This document shows, one piece after another, positions 1 through 5,801 of a stretch of 6,008 nucleotides of DNA. Source of the DNA: Acidimicrobiaceae bacterium (GTDB taxonomy: Bacteria > Actinomycetota > Acidimicrobiia > Acidimicrobiales > Salinilacustritrichaceae). The stretch lies in NCBI GenBank assembly GCA_003476595.1, contig DMTU01000120.1, positions 9,238-15,245 of the forward strand, written 5' to 3'. Each line of letters starts with the position of its first letter. The first letter of the stretch is position 1. The notes below the pieces were generated by a model that worked only from the letters and a program-made list of their open reading frames with translations, had not been told where the DNA came from and searched no databases. Both the position numbers and the translations under genes were made by a program.

Positions 1-1142
1 GGCAGGTCGGTGACGGCGCGGATCTCCCCGAGGACCGTGCCCGGGGCCTGACGGGCCGCCTGCACCACCGCACCGAGGCCGTCGGTGCGGGCGGCGAGGC
101 GACCGATGACGGTGTCGGTGCGGGTGAACGCGCCGGTGCCTCGCTGGGTGAGGTGGGCATCGTCGGCGCCCAGGCGGGCGTACTGGCCGGCGATGCCGTC
201 GGTGCGGCGCAGCCGCTGCGCGGCCGTCAATGTCTGCGCGGCGTCATCCAGCTGGCCGAGCGGGCCCCGCATGGCGCGGGCGGCGCCCGCCGCTCGGGAC
301 GCGACGGTGCCCGTCCCGACAGTGCCCAGGGCCAGCAGCAGGTCGGGCACCCGGCGACCGAGCCAGCGGGCCGGATCGTCGAACAGGGTGTCGAGGTCGA
401 GCAGCGCGGTGCCGAGGTCGCCGAGGAACTCGATCGGGTGCTCGGCCACGTACTGGAGCATGGCCAGGATCTGGCCCCGGTTGGCCCACAGCTCGGGCCA
501 GCCCGTCGGGTCCAGGAGCAGCAGCAGGTCGCGGATGCCGAGGACCAGGTCGCGGAAGCCCTCGTACACGCCGGTGCCGAAGCTGGCGAGGACGTCGAGC
601 GTGCCCCCGATGGCGTCGCCGACCGTGCCGGTGACGCGATCCCAGTTCGAGGGTGGCGGCGTGGCGAACGTGGGCTGGTCGTCGAGCCAGTCGAAGAGCT
701 CGGCCACCGCGTCGAGGCAGGCACGGTGCTCGTCGAAGACCGCGTGGGCCTGCGCCTCGAGCGCCCGTCTCTGTGCCTCGAGCGCTGCGACCGAGGCCGG
801 ATCCATGTCGGGATGGACGTGGTCGGCCAGCGCGGCAGCCCGGGCGCGCAGGTGGCGGAGGCGGTCCTGGTGCTCGTCGAAGCGGCCGGCGAACCAGTGG
901 AGCTTCTCCGCGGCCTGGCCCATGCGATCGACGGCGACGTCGAGCGCCTGCGGCAGCGGCTTGCGCTCCACGACCCGTCGGAAGGCGTCGAACGCGGGGC
1001 CCCGCCAGTGGTCGCCGGTGAGCACCGCCTCGACCTGGACCGCGGCCTGGTGGGCGGTGCGGAGCCGGGGGACGGTGCCGGTGAGGTCGGCCGCGGCCGA
1101 GCGGATCGCCGCGCTGTTGCCGGGTAGGACGGGGATGTCCAC
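1..1142 (-). CDS. Predicted T7SS-exported effector (WXG domain plus pre-toxin-like region), C-terminus beyond window
   Basis: An uninterrupted frame runs from a GTG at 1142 off the left edge: 380 codons plus two bases. Residues 1-105 form a predicted helical hairpin with W-R-G at 46-48 (context DHWRGPAFDAF), resembling the putative T7SS secretion-signal/WXG domains at the N-terminus of large actinobacterial substrates. Residues 106-155 are a further charged helical stretch, 156-168 a Pro-rich linker, and 170-290 a region of hydrophobic and amphipathic helices with DPTGWPELW and DPARWLGRRVPDLL, a style common before the C-terminal toxin of WXG/LXG polymorphic toxins. The toxin itself would lie outside the window, so its activity is unknown. 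No Tyr occurs at 80-160, so I see no Y-x3-D signal of its own. The gene starts one base after the stop of the upstream WXG100-like gene; a weak GGGTGG lies five bases before the GTG. A second in-frame GTG at 1151, overlapping that stop, is an equally possible start. Export is inferred from domain type and context. Confidence 0.85.
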   Translation of the reverse strand, partial: MDIPVLPGNSAAIRSAAADLTGTVPRLRTAHQAAVQVEAVLTGDHWRGPAFDAFRRVVERKPLPQALDVAVDRMGQAAEKLHWFAGRFDEHQDRLRHLRARAAALADHVHPDMDPASVAALEAQRRALEAQAHAVFDEHRACLDAVAELFDWLDDQPTFATPPPSNWDRVTGTVGDAIGGTLDVLASFGTGVYEGFRDLVLGIRDLLLLLDPTGWPELWANRGQILAMLQYVAEHPIEFLGDLGTALLDLDTLFDDPARWLGRRVPDLLLALGTVGTGTVASRAAGAARAMRGPLGQLDDAAQTLTAAQRLRRTDGIAGQYARLGADDAHLTQRGTGAFTRTDTVIGRLAARTDGLGAVVQAARQAPGTVLGEIRAVTDL

Positions 1143-1143
1143 G

Positions 1144-1452
1144 TCAGCCACCCGACCCGGTGATCGCGGTCGCGGCGTCGCAGTCGGCCGCCTCGTAGGA
1201 GGAGGCGGCGCCGTCGACGACCTCGGCATAGGCCCGGAGCATCTCGGCGATCAGCTCGTACTCCGAGCGCCACTGGCGCACGAAGGTCCGGACCTTGTCG
1301 TCGGCCTGGCGGCTGTGGTCGATGCCGCTGTCCACGCTGGCGCCGGCCCGCTCCAGCGCGAGGCGGGCGTCGGCGAGCGCCGTGCGGGCGTCGGCGACCG
1401 CAGCCACCGACGCCCGCAGGGCCGCGGGATCGACGAAGAGGCGCTCGGGCAC
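1144..1452 (-). CDS. WXG100-like small helical protein with Y-x3-D export motif
   Basis: Encodes 102 residues, the usual WXG100 length, predicted as two helices (about 8-36 and 46-90). The turn position holds W61-R62-S63 instead of W-x-G, and the C-terminus has Y86-E-A-A-D90, an exact match to the general Y-x3-D T7SS secretion motif, followed at once by C91, the only cysteine. The pattern (VRxFxxxW, then YEAAD) is like EspC/DUF2580-type and WXG100-superfamily proteins; I cannot choose between them. The likely role is as heterodimer partner of the WXG100 protein encoded just upstream, supplying the signal recognised by the motor ATPase, and perhaps as targeting factor for the large protein that follows. 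The start is GTG, four bases after the upstream stop, and no Shine-Dalgarno is visible before it, so translation probably depends on coupling or reinitiation. The TGA stop is one base before the next gene's start. Confidence 0.88.
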   Translation of the reverse strand: MPERLFVDPAALRASVAAVADARTALADARLALERAGASVDSGIDHSRQADDKVRTFVRQWRSEYELIAEMLRAYAEVVDGAASSYEAADCDAATAITGSGG

Positions 1453-1456
1453 GTGC

Positions 1457-1756
1457 TCAGCCGGCGAGCGAGGAGGCGATCGCCGCCTCCTGGCTCTCGT
1501 ACTGCTCGCCGATGCCGCGGAGCAGCTCCGACATCTGGACCAGGGCCGTTTCGACCTGCTTCCAGCCCTGGGTGGCGTTGGCGTACATGCCGTGGAACGC
1601 CCCGGCGGCCTGGCCCCGCCAGCCGTTCTCGACCAGCGCCTGCACCGCGGTCAGCAGCGAGTCGAGCTGGCCGGCGATGGCGCCGCCCTCGGCCTGGAGC
1701 CGGCTGGCCATGGACTGCAGGTCCTCGAAGGTGACCAGGATGTTGTTCGATGACAT
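1457..1756 (-). CDS. WXG100 family (ESAT-6/CFP-10-like) T7SS protein
   Basis: Encodes 99 residues with the classic WXG100 layout: helix about 8-42, turn with W46-R47-G48 (NGWRGQAAGAF), helix about 50-95. No signal peptide, no membrane segment and no cysteine. Such proteins form helical-hairpin dimers in the cytosol and are exported folded by the EccC motor. The C-terminal motif position reads Y86-E-S-Q-E90, a Y-x3-E instead of Y-x3-D, so the stronger export signal may sit on its partner encoded by the next gene. The ATG at 1756 is chosen because a perfect AGGAGG lies six bases upstream and it gives the family length; the frame stays open upstream to 1786, but that part has no family features and contains the ribosome binding site. 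First gene after an 81-base gap and tightly linked (4 bases) to the next. It has by far the best ribosome binding site in the window, suggesting it is made in the highest amount. Confidence 0.95.
   Translation of the reverse strand: MSSNNILVTFEDLQSMASRLQAEGGAIAGQLDSLLTAVQALVENGWRGQAAGAFHGMYANATQGWKQVETALVQMSELLRGIGEQYESQEAAIASSLAG
1471..1491 (-). other. 8-bp stem-loop inside the 3' end of the WXG100 gene
   Basis: In the mRNA, AGGAGGCG and CGCCTCCT form a perfect 8-bp stem with a 5-base loop, inside the last codons of the WXG100 gene. The 5' arm contains a Shine-Dalgarno-like AGGAGG, too far (33 bases) from the next GTG to act directly; the 3' arm ends 18 bases before that GTG. It could affect ribosome handover between the two small genes or be a chance result of the Ala/Ser codons there. 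The repeat is seen directly; any function is inference. Confidence 0.4.
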
Positions 1757-1759
1757 TTC

Positions 1760-1786
1760 ATGCCTCCTCAGTTGGTGTGGAGGCAT
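1760..1786 (-). promoter_or_regulatory. Inverted repeat whose 3' arm covers the WXG100 Shine-Dalgarno
   Basis: A perfect inverted repeat, ATGCCTCC and GGAGGCAT, with an 11-base spacer. In the sense of transcription the right-hand arm contains GGAGG of the ribosome binding site and ends three bases before the ATG at 1756. If the 5' arm is transcribed, the hairpin would hide the Shine-Dalgarno; if transcription starts inside it, the same sequence could instead be a DNA operator. The repeat is seen directly; the mechanism is inferred. Confidence 0.6.
1763..1769 (-). promoter_or_regulatory. Strong ribosome binding site of the WXG100 gene
   Basis: GAGGAGG on the minus strand, with AGGAGG six bases before the ATG at 1756. 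It decides the start of this gene and is the only perfect Shine-Dalgarno before a gene in the window. The EccC gene and the second small gene show no clear site; the last gene has only a weak GGGTGG. Confidence 0.9.
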
Positions 1787-1814
1787 TCAGTCACAGCACG
1801 AAGCCAGCCGTCAA
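1785..1814 (-). promoter_or_regulatory. Candidate sigma70-type promoter for the WXG100 genes
   Basis: In the gap after the EccC gene, which is AT-richer than its surroundings, TTGACG (1814-1809) matches a -35 box closely. Eighteen bases downstream is CTGAAT (1790-1785), a poor -10 match. Transcription would begin near 1778, leaving a leader of about 22 bases that fits the Shine-Dalgarno position. A -35 this good in such GC-rich DNA is suggestive, but the weak -10 keeps this tentative. Confidence 0.4.
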
Positions 1815-1825
1815 GGCCTTTCGTG
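1797..1825 (-). repeat. Dyad (CACGAA / TTCGTG) around the candidate -35 box
   Basis: CACGAA at 1797-1802 and TTCGTG at 1820-1825 are inverted with a 17-base spacer; GCC/GGC could extend pairing with a small bulge. The dyad begins 12 bases past the EccC stop and holds the candidate -35 box in its centre. It lacks a following T-run, so I do not call it an intrinsic terminator. A regulator-binding site or a weak read-through hairpin are both possible. Confidence 0.35.
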
Positions 1826-1837
1826 AACTTTCATGCT

Positions 1838-4800
1838 CTACTGTTCTGGTCGACCGGTCTGGATCGTGCGGGCGTGGCGGTCGACCACGAGCACTCCGCG
1901 TCCGGGCGGGAAGCGGGCGCCGGGCCGGAGCTTCACCCGGACGCCGGCGAGCTGGTCGATGTCCGCCGCGCCCGCCGGCTGCAGCAGGAGCATCCGCCGA
2001 CCCCGCTTCAGCGCCGGCACCCACCCGCTGAACGCCCGGGCGACGGCGGCGGCATCCGCCGTGGCCACCAGGCGGTACCCGCGGGTCGTGGCCAGCTGCT
2101 CGAGGGCACGACCGCCGGGGCCCTCGGCCAGCTCGTCGGCGTCGTCGATCACGACGGGAGATCCCGGCGACTCGGCGTCGAGCAGCGACTGCAGCCGGGC
2201 GGGAGCATCCTCGTCCCGGCCGGCGATGACCACCGGATCGTGCCCGGCGGCGCGCAGGCCGGCGACCACGGCGGCGGCCGCGGTCGTGCGCCCGCTGCCG
2301 GGCGGACCCACGATCAGGAGCGCGCCCGGGCCGAGGTCCACCGTGACGGGTTCGGCGTCGTCGGTCACGCCGAGGGCGACGACCAGGTCGTGGTCGAGGC
2401 CCGTCGGTCGGGCCACGTCCTCCGGCAGCGGCCCCGGACGCGAGCCGCGCCGCTCCCCCAGCCCTGCCCCCGTCTCGGCACCGAGCGACGCGATGGCGTC
2501 GGCCTGGGCCGCGGCGGACGGATCCGGGCCGAGGACGGCCACCTGGACCTCCTCGTCGCCGCGCAGGTAGCCGCAGCCCGGCTCGAGGTCGGCGCCCCGC
2601 GCCAGGGCCATCGGCACGCCGAGGGAGACGAGCGCATCGGGTTCGGTCATGCGCAGCACCAGACGGGCACCGATCGCCCCGAGCAGCGCGTTCGGCAGGT
2701 CGGGCCGGCGGTCGGCGGACAGCAGCGGGTGGATCCCGACCTGGCGCCCCTCCACCAGCAGGCGCTGGAGCCGCTGGAGCCAGTCGTAGCCGGCCGGCGT
2801 GTCCAGCTCGGCGCGCAGGGCTCCGAAGCCGTCGATGACCACCGCGATGCGGGGGACGACCGGCTCCCCGGTGCGGGCGCGCAGCGCGGACAGGGACTCG
2901 ACGCGGTGCTCGCCGAGCAGGGCCCGACGGCGCTCGACCTCGGCGGCGAGGGCGTCGATCTGCGCCGCCGTGGTGTCCAGGTCGTCGGCGGTGCACACCA
3001 CCCGGGTGTGGGGCAGCTCGAGCAGCGGCAGCAGCGCCCGGCTGGCGAAGTCGAAGGCCACGACCTCGACCTCGTCCGGCGTGGCCGCCGCGACCAGGGA
3101 CGCCACCGCGGTGCGCAGCGCCGTCGTCCGGCCGGACCCGCCGGCGCCGAACACGGCCAGGCCGCCCTCGGCCTCGAGGTCCACCACGGCCGGCCGGCGG
3201 GCCTGGTGCTCGGGATCGTCGTGGAGACCCAACACCAAGCCCCGCGTCTCGAGCAGGTCGTGGAGGTCGACGACGTCGGGGAGCGGGGGGAGCCAGGGAC
3301 GGCGGGGCACGGCACCGCCGCGTCGCTGGTGCGCGACGCCGATCGAGGCGAGCACCTGCTCGAGCTGGGTGCCACCGAGCGCCACGGGCGCGGCGGCGTC
3401 CGGCACCCGGCCGACCCCGAGCGGGGCGACCCGGACCCGGGCGCCACCGCCGTGGTGGCGCGGCGCGCCCGACCACGCGGCCTGGAACGGGACGAGCTCG
3501 GTCGGGCCGGTGCGGGCGAAGGCCCGGCCCCGGAGCGGGACCGGGATCTCAGCCGCGGCCGGGCTGCCGATGACGCTCTGGGAGTCGGCCGCGTCGACCA
3601 CGCGCAGCGCCACCCGCAGGTTCGTGTTGGCCAGGATGTTCTCGTTCACCGCGCCGGCCGGGCGCTGGGTGGCGAGCACGAGGTGGATGCCGAGGCTGCG
3701 ACCGCGTTGGGCGACGTCGACCACGCCGGCGACGAAGTCGGGGATCTCCTTCACGAGCGTGGCGAACTCGTCGACGACGATCACCAGCCGGGGCGGCGCG
3801 CGGTCCGGGTCCAGCTGGGCCAGGTCGGCGACGCCGGCCTCGGCCAGGATCGCCATGCGTCGGTCGAGCTCGGCCCGCAGGGACGCCAGCGCCCGGAGGG
3901 ACAGTCGAGCGTCGAGGTTGGTGACCACGCCGACGTTGTGCGGCAGCTCGGCGAAGGGCGCAGCGGCCGCACCGCCCTTGTAGTCGATGAAGAGGAAGGT
4001 GAGTCGCTCCGGCGGGTGCTGCGCCGCCATCGCCGCGACCATGCTCTGCAGCAGCTCGCTCTTGCCGGCCCCCGAGGTGCCGGCGATGAGCATGTGCGGG
4101 CCCTGCTCCACGAGGTCGAGCGAGAACGTGCCGCCCGCACCGACACCAACGGGCGCGGCGAGCGAGCGCGACGTGCTCCGGTACCACCCGTCGGCGACCT
4201 GTTCGGCCGTCACGACCTCGAGCACGTCGGTGAGGCCGACCATCCGCGGCAGGGCTCCGACCTGGGCCACGCTCGTGACGTCCCGTAGCGGCGCCAGGTC
4301 GCGGGCGAGCGCATCGGCGGCCGCGGTCCCCGCCACCTCGACGGTGAAGGTCGCCGGTTCGGCGTCGGGGTCGGTCGCAGCGAGGACGGATGTCCGGTCG
4401 CCGGAAGCGACGCTCGCCACCAGCCGGCACTGGCGGGGCAGCAGCGCCTCGTCGCGGCCGATCCACAGCACCCGGATGCCGGCCCCCGGACCGTCGTCGA
4501 GGAGGCGGCCGAGCGCGGTCCGGTCGACCGCGGCGTCCTCGTGGACGGCCACGACGAGCCTCGGGCGGTCGCGGCCGGCGGTGCCCCGTCGGTCGGCGGC
4601 CACGTCGAGCAGGGCGCCGAGCACGACGTCGACGTCCTCGGGCCAGGCGGCCAGGTGCGGCACCGACAGGGGCGACGCAGCCGAGCGCACGTGGGGCAGC
4701 CACCGGAGCCACTCGTACCCGGCGAGGGCGCTCGGCGCGAGCAGCCCGACGAGGATCACGTCCTCGGGGCCGTGGCGCACGACGGTCTGGGCGAGCAGCG

Positions 4801-5779
4801 AGCGGGCGAGGCCATCGACCAGGTCAGGGTCGCCGTGGAGGCCGACGATGCCGGCCCGCTCGAGGTCGATCGCGACGGGGACGTCGTGCACCTCGGCCAC
4901 CGCCTCGGCGATGCGGGCCTCGGCCTCGCGGCGGAGCTGTTCATCCCCACCACCCCCACCACTGCCAGCCCCACCACGCTCGATCTCCAGGGACACCAGC
5001 GAAGGGAGGGTCGAGCGACCGGCGCGCAGGACGAGCAGGTCGGGGGCACCGCGGTCCCGGGCCCACAGCGACGGCGCCCGCGTCCTCGCCTGCTCGACGA
5101 GGGCCTCGAGCGGCGGCAGGGCCCGATCCCGCTCGGCGCGCTCGTCCTCCTTGGCCCGTTCGATGTCCCCCAGCCGCACCTCGAGCAGGGCCTGGTGCTC
5201 GGCCCGGGCGGTCCGGTGGCTCCGGCGGCCGCGGCGCCGCTCGAACAGGGTCACCGCCCCGAGGGCGATCGGCGCCAGCAGCGCGATGAGGAGGAACTGG
5301 GGGCGGCCGAACACGACGGCGAAACCGACGCCGCTCGCGAGCGGGATGACGAAGGAGGTGATGGCGATGCGGTTGGCCGGCGGCGGGGAGGGCGGCGCCG
5401 GCAGCGGCGGGAGCCGCCGCGGCTGCACCCGCACGGGCCGGTAGGGCGTCCGGTTGAAGGGGACGGTGCCGCTGCCGTCGACCCTGTCGACCCTGTCGTG
5501 TCGGTCGGGGCGGTGATCGGAGGGTTCGGTGGGCGGCGCTGCCGCTCGCAGCCAGACGCGCTGGCCGGAGGTGACCCCCGCCCGGACCACGGGGGCGGCC
5601 TCGTCCAGCGCGGTGCCGTCGTCGGCCCACAGGCGGGCGTCGGGCGGGACCTCGATGCCGCGGTCGGCGGCGTGGGCGGCGAGCGCGCCCCGCAGGTCGG
5701 CGACGGTGGCGCCGGGCTCGACGTCGGCGCGGCAGTCGAGGCGCGCCGCGACCTCGCCGTCGCCGACCCGTAGCTCCAC
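1838..5779 (-). CDS. eccC: EccC-type T7SS motor ATPase (three FtsK/SpoIIIE domains)
   Basis: A 1313-residue membrane ATPase expected to drive export of WXG100 substrates across the inner membrane. Residues 1-79 look like a beta-grasp (ubiquitin/YukD-like) domain: the pattern PGATVADL, L-ADDG, AGVTSGQRVWL is typical, and no FHA motif is seen. A Pro/Arg/Asp-rich linker (80-137) precedes two membrane helices (about 138-157 and 161-179) and a charged coiled-coil-like stretch (185-235). ATPase 1 has Walker A GTSGAGKS (567-574), DYKGG (599-603), Walker B LVIVVDE (665-671) and ATQRP (703-707), so it is intact. ATPase 2 has GAGGSGRT (878-885) and VVIDG (980-984); ATPase 3 has GPPGSGRT (1158-1165) and VVIDD (1209-1213). 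Both have Arg for the Walker Lys, and ATPase 2 lacks the catalytic Glu. In known EccC proteins ATPase 3 binds the substrate tail. EccCa and EccCb, separate in some mycobacterial loci, are here one chain. GTG is the only start available after the in-frame stop at 5810-5812; no Shine-Dalgarno is seen in the 22-base gap to the regulator gene, so co-transcription and coupling are likely. Confidence 0.93.
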   Translation of the reverse strand: MELRVGDGEVAARLDCRADVEPGATVADLRGALAAHAADRGIEVPPDARLWADDGTALDEAAPVVRAGVTSGQRVWLRAAAPPTEPSDHRPDRHDRVDRVDGSGTVPFNRTPYRPVRVQPRRLPPLPAPPSPPPANRIAITSFVIPLASGVGFAVVFGRPQFLLIALLAPIALGAVTLFERRRGRRSHRTARAEHQALLEVRLGDIERAKEDERAERDRALPPLEALVEQARTRAPSLWARDRGAPDLLVLRAGRSTLPSLVSLEIERGGAGSGGGGGDEQLRREAEARIAEAVAEVHDVPVAIDLERAGIVGLHGDPDLVDGLARSLLAQTVVRHGPEDVILVGLLAPSALAGYEWLRWLPHVRSAASPLSVPHLAAWPEDVDVVLGALLDVAADRRGTAGRDRPRLVVAVHEDAAVDRTALGRLLDDGPGAGIRVLWIGRDEALLPRQCRLVASVASGDRTSVLAATDPDAEPATFTVEVAGTAAADALARDLAPLRDVTSVAQVGALPRMVGLTDVLEVVTAEQVADGWYRSTSRSLAAPVGVGAGGTFSLDLVEQGPHMLIAGTSGAGKSELLQSMVAAMAAQHPPERLTFLFIDYKGGAAAAPFAELPHNVGVVTNLDARLSLRALASLRAELDRRMAILAEAGVADLAQLDPDRAPPRLVIVVDEFATLVKEIPDFVAGVVDVAQRGRSLGIHLVLATQRPAGAVNENILANTNLRVALRVVDAADSQSVIGSPAAAEIPVPLRGRAFARTGPTELVPFQAAWSGAPRHHGGGARVRVAPLGVGRVPDAAAPVALGGTQLEQVLASIGVAHQRRGGAVPRRPWLPPLPDVVDLHDLLETRGLVLGLHDDPEHQARRPAVVDLEAEGGLAVFGAGGSGRTTALRTAVASLVAAATPDEVEVVAFDFASRALLPLLELPHTRVVCTADDLDTTAAQIDALAAEVERRRALLGEHRVESLSALRARTGEPVVPRIAVVIDGFGALRAELDTPAGYDWLQRLQRLLVEGRQVGIHPLLSADRRPDLPNALLGAIGARLVLRMTEPDALVSLGVPMALARGADLEPGCGYLRGDEEVQVAVLGPDPSAAAQADAIASLGAETGAGLGERRGSRPGPLPEDVARPTGLDHDLVVALGVTDDAEPVTVDLGPGALLIVGPPGSGRTTAAAAVVAGLRAAGHDPVVIAGRDEDAPARLQSLLDAESPGSPVVIDDADELAEGPGGRALEQLATTRGYRLVATADAAAVARAFSGWVPALKRGRRMLLLQPAGAADIDQLAGVRVKLRPGARFPPGRGVLVVDRHARTIQTGRPEQ
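4943..4978 (-). repeat. Gly-rich low-complexity tract within eccC, with unusual codons
   Basis: This stretch encodes R268 and the loop GGAGSGGGGGD (residues 269-279) using GGT, GCT, AGT, CGT and GAT codons; GAA follows directly. More than half of about 15 codons end in A or T, against almost none in the rest of the gene. The coding strand has three runs of four or five G and several GG pairs, built from repeated GGTGGGG-like units. It looks like a slippage-expanded loop between a strand and a helix ahead of ATPase 1. Confidence 0.6.
5477..5498. repeat. Short tandem repeat (two 9-mers plus a partial copy) within eccC
   Basis: GTCGACCCT occurs twice in tandem followed by a partial GTCG. It encodes Asp-Arg-Val repeated (residues 95-100) in the charged linker between the N-terminal domain and the first membrane helix. 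In-frame copy-number change here would alter only linker length. Confidence 0.6.
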
Positions 5780-5801
5780 CAGCAGTTCGATGGCCGGCAG
5801 G

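Noticed and set aside
227..1273. Minus-strand frame of 348 codons overlapping the cargo gene
   Set aside because: It is Arg/Ser/Pro-rich and in a different frame from the one carrying the W-R-G hairpin; the true frame has no stop through the window edge and starts right after the preceding gene.
85..1734. Long plus-strand open frame of 549 codons
   Set aside because: It lies opposite three minus-strand genes with clear family features. Its product is Arg/Ser/Pro-rich with no recognisable domain, as expected for an antisense frame in very GC-rich DNA.
1757..1786. Upstream extension of the WXG100 gene to a start at 1786
   Set aside because: It would add ten residues with no family similarity and would place the perfect Shine-Dalgarno inside the coding sequence.
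1797..1825. Intrinsic terminator after the ATPase gene
   Set aside because: The dyad has a 6-bp core stem and no T-run follows it in the direction of transcription, so it is recorded only as a dyad.
1760..4288. Plus-strand open frame of 842 codons opposite the ATPase gene
   Set aside because: The His/Arg/Gly-rich translation has no domain, and the opposite strand carries Walker motifs and membrane helices in the right order.
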